A DNA stretch of 64,000 bases from Montifringilla adamsi (taxonomy: Eukaryota > Chordata > Aves > Passeriformes > Passeridae), in contig JAGGNK010008337.1 of the NCBI GenBank assembly GCA_017590115.1, forward strand, positions 1,116,001-1,180,000, read 5' to 3'. Below the pieces are notes generated by a model. That model made no database searches. It saw only the letters and a list, made by a program, of their open reading frames with translations, and was not told where the DNA came from. Shown piece after piece: positions 37,971-51,648 of the stretch (position 1 is the first letter of the stretch; every line of letters begins with the position of its first letter). A program made the position numbers and the translations under genes.

Positions 37971-39269
37971 ATTTTAAAGCCTGATTTCTATATATTGCCC
38001 CATAAGTCTCTGGGAAGTGTGAACACGAAGAACATGCTGAAACTACCAGGTTGTTAAGTAGGAAAACTACACTGAACCCATTAATTAAAAAGGCTGTTTT
38101 ATTTTCTTAGACTAATTTAAGGAGTTTTGTCTGGTTCTTTACATTAAATCACTTTTCACTCAGTAGTTAAAGTTAATTTGAAGCTTATGCATATAGAGAG
38201 ATTCATTACCAACAACACCAAAAGAATAACTAAATACAAAACCAAGCAATTATATTTCATGATTGCCATCTCATCTAGGGTCAGATATCAACATCTCTTC
38301 ATCACACTTGACATTCAGAGCTGCTCAGATGCTTCAAATGCATAACTACAAAACACACAGTCCTGGGCAGCACTTTGGGGTTTAATATTTCTAAATTATC
38401 AAGTTTTATCCCCAACTCTGCCTCAATGTCTCCATGGGTTCTGGTCTGCAAGGTGGTTAATAAAACTGAGTTGTTACTGGAAGATTTTTCATTCAAGACA
38501 AAGTTGCAACAGACTTGTTTTCATTACAATAGCAACAGTCCTACAGGGGCAAGGAGGGTTTCCAGTGAGATTTTTGAAGCTCTTCTAACAGGAAACTTTC
38601 AAACATGAGAAATCCATGCCTAAACAGAAAGAGAAGTAGATGCAATCAACAGACTCCTTAATTGTCTTTCCCATGGCTCACTGCAGAAAAAAGCCCACAC
38701 CTTTATTCTGCAGATACTAATTTCAGAACGTGGTATTTTTAGGAAGGAAAAAAAAAATTACAGAGAAAAAAAGCCATATGACTGACATATATTAATTAAA
38801 CCCTGCTGTGATGTTTATTAGTTTGGGAATAATTATTTAATCAAGAAATAGCTGCCAAGCTTTTGATTTGATGCTGATGAATAGGTATGTTCAAAGAGAT
38901 ATTTGAAGCCAACCGAAGTAGGAAAAAATCCAGAATAATTCATAGGAATTTGAAAGCAGTGGCTCAGCACAAGAACACTGACCTTGAATTTATTCATGTT
39001 CAAAGTCTGAGACCTTTGGCATCTTTTCTGAATAAACACCATTGTGACCTGCAAATGTTTATTGGCATGACTGAGCCAAACATGAAAAAAACCCACGGCA
39101 CAACCTGAAGGAAACAGGACAAACAACCTGGCAGCTCGCTGACAACTTGTGCTACATGTCCTTCCACTGCTCCCACAGAAACACACCTGGGGAAAAAAGA
39201 ATCATGGAATGGAAGAACAAGGACATCCAGAAAGACCGTGAGGAGAAGGAGGAGGAATGGCTCAAATAC

Positions 39270-39292
39270 AATCATACAAAGCTTGTATGATT
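39270..39292. repeat. Short perfect palindrome (10-bp arms, 3-nt loop)
   Basis: The left arm aatcatacaa (39270-39279) pairs exactly with ttgtatgatt (39283-39292) around agc. It may arise by chance in 64 kb. Confidence 0.85.
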
Positions 39293-42200
39293 TCTCTAGA
39301 GTCAAACAAGTGCCATGGTGGATTAAAAACTAGTTAAAACTCACACATATAGGTGCATATATATGTACATGCTTACATAAAATAAACATGGCTTAGAATT
39401 ATCTTTTTAGACATTGGTTAGGCATTGTCTTGTTAGACAATTGCTTTGACAGCTTCCTAAAGGATCTGGATCAGGGTATTGGATGGACATGAAAGATCTT
39501 TCCTTTATGGCCAATTTTTCCTCTTGCTGAAGGCCATATACTAAACTGGGGAAGGGGTTGTTAGTTCAGCGATTCATTTATGCCTCTCTAAAAATGCTAC
39601 AACCTTCAGGGGATCGATCTTCTGCCAGGAATGTCTGACAGAGGAGCACTGATTCCCTCTGGAGTGCCAGGACATACCAAGGAAGAACCTGCAGCCAAGC
39701 ATGAGACCAGGGCCTTCACAGGTATCCTGAGCTGCTGCTGTAACAGGCTTGGCTTCCTCCCAGCGAGGTAACAATCTTCTAATTTTAAAAGGAGTGGGAG
39801 ATTTTGCGAGCCCGAACGCCAACAAAGGTTTTGTCTGTCAGAGCGAGGAGGCGTGATGGGAACCGAGGGGGGAGGAAGGCACCATGCTGTAGGGAAGGTG
39901 CCCGAGCTCTCCTGAGCAGGATTTTCTCCTTCCCAAGCAAATGTGAACTCAAATTTACCGTGTGTGGGGACCCTCCTCAGCACACACCATTTCAGAGCCG
40001 CTCCATTTGTCAGCTAAGGCTTGGGATTTCGGTCTTGGCCGAGGTTCACTTCCAGCTCTTTCTGTGAACATCTTTTCCAGCAGAGCCAGAGCTTCACAAG
40101 CTGGAGTCTGCACTTCCTAACGAGGTGCAGGTAATTCTAGCAGTGCTGTTTCTTGAGGATTCCTCTCCTGCTGAGCAGTTTAAAAGGGTTCACACTGGCA
40201 GGGCAAGGGGTAGAACATGCACAGTCCATCTCCCCCCACCTCTGCTATGTGCCTGGATATCACAGGCAGCCTTAGTTCTGCCTTTCCCACTCTTCTGAGG
40301 AATTCATTTTTGAATAGTAACAGATTTCCTCTCAGACAGTTTCCTGTGTTCAGCTTACCCAAGTAAAGGAGCGAATAAAATACTTAATTTACTGATTTCT
40401 AGAGTAAATAATGAACAAAGGCAAACCAGAATAAATACCTGCAATTAAAGGAGCAATCTACCTGGATAAGTAACACCTGGTGATTGATACAGGATCAAAG
40501 CCTGGTGAAGAAGGGAAAATTTCTGGTTTTCACGTTTAATCTCTTCCACACTATAGGACAGTTTGTTTTGAGTGGCCAATATATACTCAGTCTACAAGCA
40601 GCCTGGTCTCCACTGAGATTTTACTTCAAGCTGAAAACCCATTTCGTACAGACAAGATTTTAAGGAGTGTCTAGACAAGTCTTCACCCAGGTGTCATCTG
40701 TTGGAAACACAGAAATTTCTTTATGCTGGGCAAAAATAACCCAGTGTGAGGTGTACAACGACCAAATAACTGTGCACAAGGCTTTCAGGAGAAAATAAAA
40801 GGCCTGCAAAACCTTAGAGAAATGGCAGACAATTCAGATCCGTGATTAACAAACTCCTGTTCCATACATTTAACATTTTTAAGGACACCTCTCTCAGCAA
40901 GGATTGCGTGCACAGAGACCCAGACCTAGTCCCCTCTATCACACAGTACTGTCACAAGCACATGCAGTCTGTTCTTTCCCCCACCCCACAGAAAAAGGAC
41001 CTGAGGCTAAACTGGGTTAGTGTGTCACTGTGACAGCAGTTTTTCTGCTGAAGACACACCGTGCACAGAAAAGGGATCAAGAGAACAACAGGAAAATGAC
41101 ATCTTGTTTTGCTAGGGCACAAGCTTGGAAGAACACCAAGCAGAGTGTGGTGCTCATCTATTGTCTTTTGCATTATTTTTAGGTGTTGTTTGATGCCTCA
41201 TTTCAGGTGCTCAGTGGGTCCTGGGCTGGAGCACATCACCACCACCTCACTGAGGGGGCTACAGGCAAAGAGCTGCAGAGTCACTGCCCATCCCTCGTGT
41301 CATTTCTCCTTGCACCCTGCTTTCCCAATCCTCTCAAACTCTTCTCCTGCTGCAGCTCAGGACTGTGGTACATCAGGCAGACATCATCAGGAAGGCACCC
41401 AGGTCTATGACTCTGGGTTGGGTTTGCATCTCAGCAGCTTTTCAGGGCCATCCAAGTCTCCCTAACCCTCCATGTGCTCTTTAAGGAGCTGTGGAGCCAT
41501 GGGTGTACCTAGAGCTCTCCAGGCATGTAACAGTGCTGGGGCTCTTTTGACAGAAATCCTTCTGGCCAGACAAATAACAAATACTAACACACTTTTCAGG
41601 TGTAATCTTGCAACGGGCTACCTGCCTGCAGTGACATGATGGCATACACAAAAAAGCATTAAAAAGTCTAAAGGAACACAAGGAAACACATCTTGGACTC
41701 TTTTAATGGCTTAACATCTCAGGGGGAGGAAGAAGGAAGCATGCTGTGAACACAGCAGCGTTTGGCTTAAAAACACAATGCATGATTTATTAATTTTGAT
41801 GCAGGTTCTTGAAGCGAGTGTTATGTCCATCTAATTTAAGAGAATAAAGCATATTTAATATTAAGCAATCTTGCTGGACATGCAAGCTGAGCTCTCCCCC
41901 ACCCATCTGAAGCACACTTCTGTGTATGGAGTATTTTTAGGGAAATGTCTGAGCCTTACTGCCCTGAAAACTGTGCAAGAAGCTGTGGAACAGATTCAGC
42001 AGAATCTGCCTTCTGCAGGGAGCTGAAAGCTCATCCCTGTGCCAGTGCTGCTGTAGCTGGGGTTTCTGTTTCCTTATGGGCTAAGCCAGATCAAGGCTCA
42101 CTGAAACCCTTCAAAGCCTGTATCAGCTCCCACATTATGCACAGCACTGCAGGCAAATTATCTGAGACTGCTTTGACTCCTCCCTAAGAAAATGTGCAGC

Positions 42201-44508
42201 AACACACTAAACAGTGATCCTCTGAGATCTGCACTTTGGGGTTATCACTAAAAGGATTGCGGAAACAACCTGCGGGCAACAGAACTGAAATAAGACAGAG
42301 GTAGAACCATGCATATGAATCAGGCATGGCCATTATCTCCAATAAGCCTAGAGATGTGTTTGCCTGCCTACACGTGGGCACCACAAACATTTCTCTTCCT
42401 TGACCACTGGAAGGACACCTCCCTCCCCTGAAATATCGAGTTGTATGTTCTGTTTTTCTCTATTTGCAGACAGACACAAAAGCCTTGTGAGCATCTCATC
42501 CAATAGGAAGGTTTATATTCATGATTTGAGGGTGAAGCCCCATGCTGAACCACACATCACACAGTGTCAGTTTAATTGGGATGCTCCAAACCTGGTTTGC
42601 ACAGTGTTCATGAGCAGTTTTTCTATCTGCTGCCTGAAGCAGGCAGGATCAGAATAGAAATAAGAGTCTGAAAATCATCTTGGATTTACTTCACATGTGA
42701 AAACATCTCTTACAATGACTATTTTATGACAACAAATGATGCTTTCTCTTTGCTGTGCCCAAACAGCCTAAAATGTAACATTCCATTTTTCCTAATACAT
42801 TCCAAATAGTGAACACAGGTATAAACTCCAGGAAGAGCTGAGTCTTGGGAAATAGGAGAAATTAAATTCTAATGTTGTACCAACGTACTGCAGTAACCAA
42901 TGGTGATGAATCTTTCCTATCAATGTTACTCTCTCCCCCAAACTCTCTCCAGTTTAAATAAGGAAGAGTGATGCAAGTCGGAAAGAATCCTGCATTATTT
43001 ATGTAGCAATGCAGTAGGTACCTGAGAAATTAAGGTTTAGATGCACTTTTGCCAAGCTAACACGTGCTCAGGTGTTACACAGTCTTTCTTGCAAGGTTTG
43101 CCTGTATAGTAGTGCTGCACTGCTTGACCCAAAAAACTGCTATGAAGCTCCCAAAGGGAAACCAAAAAAGCCCTGAGGGAGGGAACACAAAGCAATGAGG
43201 GAAAAGGAAGAAAGCTTCAGCTTTGTTCCTTCCCAGAAAACAAAAGACTTTTCCTCCTGCCTGCTCCAGGTATTTGGAAGGCTACAGTCAGGACCAGGTA
43301 AGGATGAAGCAGCACCATTTCCCTGAGGCACAATTCTCTCTATATACCCATTTGTTCTCCTTAACAGCTAAACTCCAGTGGCCTTTCCTAGAACTAGCTT
43401 AAATGCAGCGAAGGTGCACAGTGACCCAGGATGTGCCTGTGTGTGCCCTGAGAGCTCTGGAATGAAGCCAGCAATCCACTTTTGCCCAGGTTATGCCAGG
43501 CTTTGCCCTTCCCAGTCGAGTGTTTCCGTGCAGGAGCAGGACCTGAGTGAGGGCCAAGGCACAAAACCAGAATGTGAGCTCATCCCAGCAGCTCCGGCCT
43601 GGGAAACACAGAGGGATCAGCCAAACATTCTCCTCATAAAAGGGAGCTTGGCTGGGTCCAGCTGTGTGTTTATATTGCTGAGGGACTTGGCTCCAGTTGA
43701 TGTGCAGACCCACGAAAGGCTTTATCTCACTTTGCAAAAACGCTGCTTTAACCTTAGGAAGAACAGGGCTCTGACCTGAGCAAAGCTACAGGCTGGGATG
43801 CCTCAGCCTTCCAAAGCACATTGCAGACTTCCAGGAGAAGTTACAGGAAAGAATCTCTGAATGTCTCTAGCAAAAGTGGCCTTTGCCCAGACCCCAGGGA
43901 CTGAGAGCAGCCCACCATGGCTGTGGAGATGCACAAGCACCTCATGCTTTGGAGCAGGACCGGGAGCCTCCTGGCTAAATCCAGACTCTCCAAATATTCC
44001 CAGCCTCAAAACATTCCAGATGGCACCACTGGGCAGAGAGCTCAAGGCTTGACTTCTGTTAAAAACTGAAAAAAATCCTGTCCTTCCCAACAGTGGACAG
44101 GGAAGGAAGGATCTGTTATAATCAGTGTCTCCATAAAGAAAATGTGTTCAAGCTGTAAAAAACTGCAGCATTTTAAAAAGCAGCTTTCCTTAACTTCGCA
44201 TTCACGTTTACTGTGTATTTCACACAGATTTTGGCTTAGCTGATCAAGTCCTAAAATGTTCTTCTGACAGTGGCTTGTCAAATAAAATGGCAAGGAGTGG
44301 CCTGTGAGGTAAAATCCCAGTCTTGCTTATGCCAACAAAAGGCTGCTGTTGCCATCAGTGAGTTCCAGGTTTCACTTTTGATTCCATGCACACACAATTT
44401 CTGATTGTAAACAAGTGAAATGGAACAGAGGCATGGTCTTATCTGAAAATATAAGAGTAACAAAAGTGAAGAGTAAAAAGAAAAAAAGCAAAAAAAAAAA
44501 GAGAAACT

Positions 44509-44718
44509 AAAAGAAGGAAAAAGGAAGGGAAAAGGAAGAAAAAGAAGAGGAAAAGATGAGAAAAAGAAGAGAGGAGAAAAGCAGGGAAAAAAGGGAGTAA
44601 ACAGCAGGGGAAAGGAGGGGGAAAGGTTGGAGAAAATGAGAAAAAAGAGGAAAAGAAGAGGAAAAGAAAAGGGGGAAAAAAAAAGAAGAAGAAAGAAGAG
44701 GCGGGGGAAAAGAGAAAA
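44509..44718. repeat. Long polypurine tract (about 96% A+G)
   Basis: Only nine pyrimidines occur in 210 bases on the plus strand. The longest uninterrupted purine stretch is 64 nt (44638-44701). The sequence is an irregular mix of gaaaag, aggaa and short G runs. In the PLCB1 sense strand this is a polypyrimidine tract. Such mirror-like homopurine tracts can form triplex (H-DNA), but none of this is shown here. The 152-codon minus-strand open frame across it is a compositional artefact. Confidence 0.95.
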
Positions 44719-47320
44719 TGTGACTAAAAGGACCACAGCAATTGCTATATATATTCCATTCAGCAGATTTCTCTTCCAGAGCAGTATGTAAATGTCAGTG
44801 AGCTACATCCTTTAGTAATCACCAGCATGTCTTCTAACTTCATCATCAGAAAGAGTCAAAGTTTAAAAAACATTATCATAGGAGATGGAGACTGAGTATG
44901 AACTTTCAATGACAAATGCTAGAAGCTGGTCTCAGAACATTTTGAGCTAGTTTAAATCAATGTATCTCCCTAAACACAGCGCTGTAATACGGGCAGAGAA
45001 TCAAGCCCAGCTGTACCAAAAGCAGGGGAGATGGAAGCAAAGGTAAATTCCATTTAAACACAGGCTCACGTTTAGTTCTGCAGCTACTACAGCTTGATTT
45101 GGTCTGGACCAGAGCAAGGAAAGAGCAATTTCTGTTCCAGCATCAGCTACAAATGACAGAAATGAACAAGAATTAGCTGCCTGCAGTATTTATAACTCTG
45201 TGAGGATTTCCAGAGCACATCACCCTGCAAGTCAGGCAGATTCATCCCCCACTGAAGAACCAGCACCACTTTTTATCCCTAGATGAGACTCTCGCTACAA
45301 CTAACTCCAGACACTAAATATCTGGGTTTATTTGAAATTATTTTAGTAGAATTTCAGCAAAACAATTTACTCAGACTGCTGCTGCTTTAGTGAAAGCAAT
45401 TGACTTTTCATCCTGATTTTATTGCTGCTGCTGGGGGAAATGAAACCAGCTTCTCATGGTAATTCCAAATAATTCTTTGGTAGTTCTTTCCTTTACAGAA
45501 AAGCAATAAAATAGCCTTGTTGTTAGTATAATACCAGGTATGAAGAGCCTGCTCTGATCACCTTTTTATCCTGGCAATACAAGCTGATCGATGCAGTGCT
45601 GCAGATGCACTCCAAGGGCGGCCCCTGAAGCCCAGAAGTACCCACAGACTTTTGGTTAATATGTCACACGAGCTGATAGAACAACTTCAGAAGCTTCAGA
45701 GTGATATGCCAACATTTTGCCCGCAATTTTGCTTTTTCTTCAACCTCTGTAAGAAAAATTGGCAGGTGTGGATGGTGGGTTTATGGTTCCCAATTGCTGC
45801 TGTTTCAGAGTAAGTGGGGTGTCTTTATGTGTAATTCAGGCAGCATCCCTCTCCTGTGATTAGGAAAAAATCCCAAAAAAAGCAGCTAGGAAGCAAAGCA
45901 ACTGGAAATATCATATTCCTTCCCAATCATCCCATCCCTGGGAACACCCCATGGGCATTTCCCTCCCACAGGACCTGCTCACCTGGCAGCCCCAGTTAAC
46001 AACTCCCTGAAGGGAGACCCCTCTTAGGGAGGTGCTTAAACAGCTCAAGGAACTTCTAATCCAGCTCCTGTTTATTTTAACTCAATGGAAAAGTGCATGG
46101 CCTGTGCTGTTGGAAACCCAGGCTTCTGTGCTCTATGTTACCTCTGTTTTCCCTTGAATCTCTGAGGAATTAGTTTGCATCAGTTATGAGCAAATACCAA
46201 TAAATTCTCTACTTTTTTAAAAACTTTTTTAAGTGATGCAAAACTAAAATTTACAGAGCTAAAATGAAATAATGCTTAATTTGATTTATTTTTTCACAAC
46301 ATTTTCTGATAGCAGCCCCAGTCCAGCTGTACTACTTCTGCACACAGTTTCTCTAGTTCCAAGAAGGAGATGTAAATCTCCTACATTTAGCTGGGAGACA
46401 TTACCTCGATTAAATTTATGAAGAGAAAGAAGGAATTTTCCTCACCCAAAAATACAGAAAACAGTGAAGGGAAAATTAGAACTCATGGGGGCAAAATGCC
46501 TCGCAAGCTGTGCAGGGGTTAGTTAAATATAAAAGCATGCTTGGAAACCAGCACTCGGCCAAGCAGGCACCTAGCAACAAAACGCTGCACGTGATGTGGT
46601 TTTAAATAGGAGACAAAGTGGTGTGGGTAAGTGAAACAAGAATTTCTCTTTGAAACTTCTCCTGCTACTGGGCCACAAGGCTGAAGATGCTCCCATGACA
46701 CCAAAGTGAATGACCAAATTCTGGTTCCTGCTGCATTTTGGCAGGGGCTGTACCTTCTCCATAGCCACAGACAGCTTCTTTTCTTTGTGGATTTTGCCCA
46801 GAAAAGCAGGAACATATTTAAAGGATCTGATGTTATGAATTTGGGATGCTCAGGTGGCGGTGGCACCTCTAGCCATGAAGGGATGAAAAGGGCACTCAAG
46901 ACAGGTGATGTGTTTTGGGGTGTGTGGAGAAAAATCCCTGGAGGTTCAGCCAAAAAATGTGTCCCTGGGATAACTTCACATCAGTGACTGCACCTTAGAG
47001 GCTCAGCTGTCCTTTTCCTTATTTTTCAATTTGATATCCTGAAAAAAGCTGCGTGACTGACCCTGCAATTTAGCACTGTAGTGATGGGCACTTTATAGTC
47101 CTGCACCTTGAGTAGCTATAGCACTGCTCTCAGGCTGACAGGATAATGTACAGCTCCATACATGTGTAACAGCTGGAATTAAGAGCTTAAATCTACTTGG
47201 TGAGATGTATGGCCGTTAAAACACAGGCAATGATGGAAATAAAATAAGGAAAAGAACAAAGGAAAAGGCTGTTATGCACTCCTTAGCACTAAACATCATT
47301 TCACTTACAGTTGTTTCCTT

Positions 47321-47370
47321 AAAAGAAAAAAAGGAAGAAAAAAAGAAAAAGGAAAAGAAAAAAAGGAGAA
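47321..47370. repeat. Pure purine run, 50 nt
   Basis: The stretch contains only A and G on the plus strand, mostly A runs broken by single or paired G. It is a smaller counterpart of the tract at 44509-44718. Confidence 0.95.
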
Positions 47371-48160
47371 CTTGCCAAGTGTAAAAGTCTGTGCCATGAA
47401 ATCCCAAAAGATCCAATAAGTAATGTAAGAAATCTTTGTGATGTACAAGATGGACTTAAGCTCTCAGGGTATATAAACTGTCACAATTTAACAAATATAA
47501 AATGAAAACAAATGGTTCAAGTTGTGTAAAAATATGGCAATGCCAGTCATACTGAAAATGGAAAATAAAAATGGGAAACAAAAAGAAAAGGCACCAACCC
47601 ATCAAGCTAGACATGAGTCCAAACCAACATCTTTCAACTTCAGCCATCACAACAGCAGTGTCTAAATGCCACTTTGGAGCCCTTTTCCACTTTGCTGTTT
47701 TAAAAGCATATTTTATCAGTTCCTCCTGACTTGGGGAATGTTTTCCCTCGTATAACTGCTGAAGCTCTGGGTTTGGCACACAGGGATTATCGGATGCCAT
47801 CAGTTGCAGTGGCAGAGAACTGGAGGATCCCTCAGCAGGGCCTGGGCAGCTGCCCTGTCGAGGCTGTGTTTGAGCAGAAGGGGTGTCAAAGCAGCCCAGG
47901 ATTTCCATAAAACTGCAGAGAAGCCAGTGAATTTACAGACCCCTAACCACGGCAATCTGGCCATCGAGACCAAAAAGGCTTCAAGCCATAATGATCATCA
48001 CAACGATTAATTTACTGTGTGCACACAGTACACACCGAGGCTGCTTAACTCTGAACACACAGACAGAGACATAGATGTTCACCCGTGGTTCCTTCTCACA
48101 CCGCTGACATTCTGCCTGTGGGATGCTATATTTCTTCTGGATAATGTTATTACATATTTT

Positions 48161-48172
48161 ATTGACGTCAAT
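48161..48172. promoter_or_regulatory. Perfect CRE palindrome (ATF/CREB site)
   Basis: The 12-bp palindrome attgacgtcaat contains the full cAMP response element TGACGTCA at 48163-48170. It lies in a patch with nine CpG in about 270 bp (47950-48222), unusual for this intron. A CpG-containing full CRE is expected rarely by chance and decays quickly when methylated. Function is inferred; binding and orientation towards PLCB1 are untested. Confidence 0.4.
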
Positions 48173-51100
48173 AACCTTGTTTTTCGAGGACAGTAATAAC
48201 TTCTGGCTATTTTTACTTACGAGCAGGAATTTGCAAATATTAATTGAGGTCCATGATCCTTCATGGTAATAGTTACCAGAATGTTCAAAAGGGAACATCA
48301 CAACTTCTCCTGTAAATAGTGCCAGGCCAAGAACAAACATAAATTTAAGTTAGCCTTTCAGTTGCTCTCACTGCGGTTTTTTTACTCCGTGAGCTAGTAA
48401 AAGAAGAAGCTGTAATAAAACACTTCTATTTTACCCTTTTCCACATGATCAACCTTATTTCAGCTGCAGGAGAATAACAAGTGTTTTGGGAAATGTGCAG
48501 GAAAGCAAAAATGATTAAATGATATTTTCCCAGCTTTCAAAATGCAATGTTTGAAGGCAGCAAATTGGGCAAGGAAAGGGGACATTCTTATTCCCTCTTC
48601 CCCGTCGCTGTGCAGCTCAGCTCTGCTTTCTTAGCCTGACACTGACAGAGGTGGACAGAGGGGGTACAAAAGCATAAACCCCTGTAACAGACCTGCTGCA
48701 TCAAGGGACAGTGTGTTGTGAAGCTGTTCTGCCATTTCCAGGTATTCTGTGTCCAAAGCAATAATAATAACAATAGAAAATGTCTGTGTTTTGCTGCGGG
48801 CCGCTCTAAAACACCTCAGACTTTTCCAAAAGCACCTTGCTCCGTTCTGACTTAGCTCTCCCTCCTCATTTATCTCCTTTCCTGTTGCCTGCTCCAGACA
48901 CCTTGGCAGAGCAGCAACTGCAGCAGCCCACACAATCTCTCCTGCTCCTGGGCACCTCCCAGTGAACTTCCTTTTCCTTCTTGCCATCCTGCAGGGAATG
49001 CAATCCCTCACAGGCTACAGAATCCTGAGGCAGCAGAGGAAGCTGAGGTTACACCAAATCCAGCACCTCTGCTGGCTGGAGAAGATGAAGAGGAACAAAG
49101 TCTCTCATTCAGGTCCTACAATAATCAATCAGCCTGAAGAGCCATTTATTGTAACACCTGGAACACAAGTGACCAAAAACTTTATTTTTAATAAAGACAC
49201 AAACAAGGACAGCAAAACCCACTGTATCATAAACAAAGAGCTCTTTTGTACAGTGATAATTGGAGTTTTTCTCCTCAATATAGTCCTTTGTTCACTTTAG
49301 TGTTCACCAGTGAGCCTAATGCATTTATAATTCAATCTCTGACTGCCTGGCTATGAATAAAGGATTAGGCCTGATAGGAAAGGTCATGTTGACCTTGAGA
49401 GCTATCAAGTGACAAGACATTTTAGCAATGGAGTAAACAATTTAAATACATCTTGGGAAACAGACAGACCCTACAAACATACAATCAAATGATACTTTGT
49501 TCCAATAAAAAGTTTATCCTGTCTTTTCCAACTCTGTTAATCCTGTGATTTTTATGTATTCTCTGTCAACTTGACAACCCAGTTTATCAATCACAGCTTT
49601 TTTACCAAGCACATTTTTCTACCACATAAAGTTTGCAACCCCCAAAATACAAATCTTCAGAAATGCACATTAGGAGCACTTGCCTTGTTATTGAACGAAA
49701 CCATCTTCAATACTGTTCACACAAACATGACCATACCTTTATTTCTAACTCTTCTGTAAAAAGTAACTCCCCACTAGCCAGAATTTGAAGAGAATGATTC
49801 AAATGAAGAGAAAACATTTAGAAGCTGGAGTTTCTAAGCCCTTTTTTTGAGGGGGAAATGTGTCTCAAGCGCGTCTCAGTGCTGCTCCCAGTCAGAGAAG
49901 CAGGCCCTATACTTACATATAGATTGTTTCATGATGCATTTCTGCACATAACAGGGAAAGAATTCCAAAACTAATGAAAGGTCAGTTTTTGATAAATTTT
50001 GTGAAAAATGGAAATTACAAAATTTCACAGTTTCTCTATAAAATTTTTTTTTTTTCCCCTCCAGACTACTGTCTGGCAGCTGTTGACAAAACCTGACTAT
50101 TTAATGGTCTGCACAAGCTTGGCTGACAAAATTCCCAATAGATAACACCCATCTACTACACAGCACTGACAGATGACAATGCCCTCCGAGTTAGGATCAC
50201 TGCTCCAATAATCCTCTGTGCTCTTCACAGCACCACCAAAACCCATTTATTTATTTATTCATGAGCTTCCAGTGGAGATTAACACTTATCCCAGTGAAGC
50301 TGGAAGACAGAAGATGTCTTTTTCCTTATCATTCTCCAGATAAACCCAGAGAACAGATCACAGCCCTTAGTGCTGATCACAGCAATGTGGTACTTAAAAA
50401 GTTTAACCTCAGAAATTACAGCCCCACAAATCACAAGCAGCTGAAGGACGGCCAAAATAAAATTCTGAAACGAAACCGTTCTGGCCTGTCTCATCAATGA
50501 CTGGAATGTGACAGGGATGGCATCTGATCAAAGCCACTTGAGGAGGCTGTGCCAGTGTCCGGGTCTGTTTGGCAGCAGCTCCTTCGGACCTGCTCTGGGA
50601 GGCTGCAGGAGCCTTGGGTGCATCTCCACAGCCCCTGCAGCCATTCCAGCACGGCTGCATCCACAGCCAGCCTTGGCACAGGCACTGATGCCTCTGAAAC
50701 CAGGGCAGCTCTGTGACCTCGGCATTTCTTGAAGGAAAGAGATGGAACAATCTCTTCTACGAGACAAAGCAGGAGAAAAGCAGGAAAACAACACAACTCC
50801 CGTGACAAGTGCTGTTGGGAGGGCTACAGCCTTTCAGTTCCTGCCAGGGATTTTCTCCAAGGCATTCTATTTTTGTCTTTTCTTCCTCCTGGAAAACCAG
50901 ACCTGGGAAAGGATCTCACGGGCTGCCCTGCGGTGGTGGACTGGCAAGGTGGGAGAAAGGAAGCACAGCAAGCTCTGTGTGCTTGTGTGCAGGGCAAGGC
51001 AGCAAAGACAGATCCGAGAGGACTCTGATCTAAACCAAAAGCAGCAGCTTTAGAATGCTCTGAGATCCAGGAACATCTCCTAGGCATGAGACAGTGAAAA

Positions 51101-51619
51101 GCTGCCCACATTCCCTGTACCACGGTAGCTCTGGTTTCTAAACTCTGGGAAGTAAAAACAAATTTGAACAGGTTTTGTACATTACTTAATCTATCAAGAA
51201 CATTGACACACTATAAACCACACCACAGCACTGTCCAAGCTCCTAATTCCTGAGACATTACTGGAGACTTGATATCAAACCCTATTTTGTTTACATGCTA
51301 AAGCAATTGCACAGACCTCTACAGAGCTAGTCAGGGAAGCTGAACTGCACAGCTTTCTGGTGTTTCTGATAAGGATATCAGTGACAATTTTCCTCCATCC
51401 TGGTAGGTTTACTTGGAACCTGAATTATAAAAGCAATTTTCAATAATGCACTGGGTGCATGAACAAGCCTTTTCCATAATAACACCACTGATTTAAGAGG
51501 GATGATACTTCACAGAGCACAATCACATTTGAAGAGTTCTTATTATAGTAACTCCTCTATAACTGGAGCATTAAATAAGTTCTACTGTGTTATTAAAAAG
51601 CCTTGAAAATACTCTTTGA

Positions 51620-51648
51620 AGTTACTTAAAGTTACTTAAAGTTACATT
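51620..51648. repeat. 10-bp tandem repeat (agttacttaa)
   Basis: Two complete copies of agttacttaa and a partial third (agttac) stand in tandem. Confidence 0.85.

Larger units (their letters stand above)
33740..44450. other. Intron sequence, two CpG-richer patches
   Basis: There is no exon or interspersed repeat that I can identify. The GC-richer block at about 36490-36960 produces overlapping open frames on both strands, up to 143 codons, without domains, and carries the 14-bp palindrome ggggctgcagcccc at 36581-36594. CpG-enriched patches lie at about 37615-37970 and 39806-40042. Confidence 0.55.

Noticed and set aside
39190..39206. agaatcatggaatgg, resembling a CR1 3' end
   Set aside because: The bases after it do not follow the CR1 sequence beyond a few positions, so it is too short to call.
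44278..44736. 152-codon minus-strand frame rich in Phe, Leu, Pro and Ser
   Set aside because: It is the translation of the polypurine tract, in which stop codons are nearly impossible on the pyrimidine strand.
47981..48340. 119-codon minus-strand frame over the CRE patch
   Set aside because: I checked it as a possible PLCB1 or nested exon. The peptide matches nothing I recognise and PLCB1 has no such segment.
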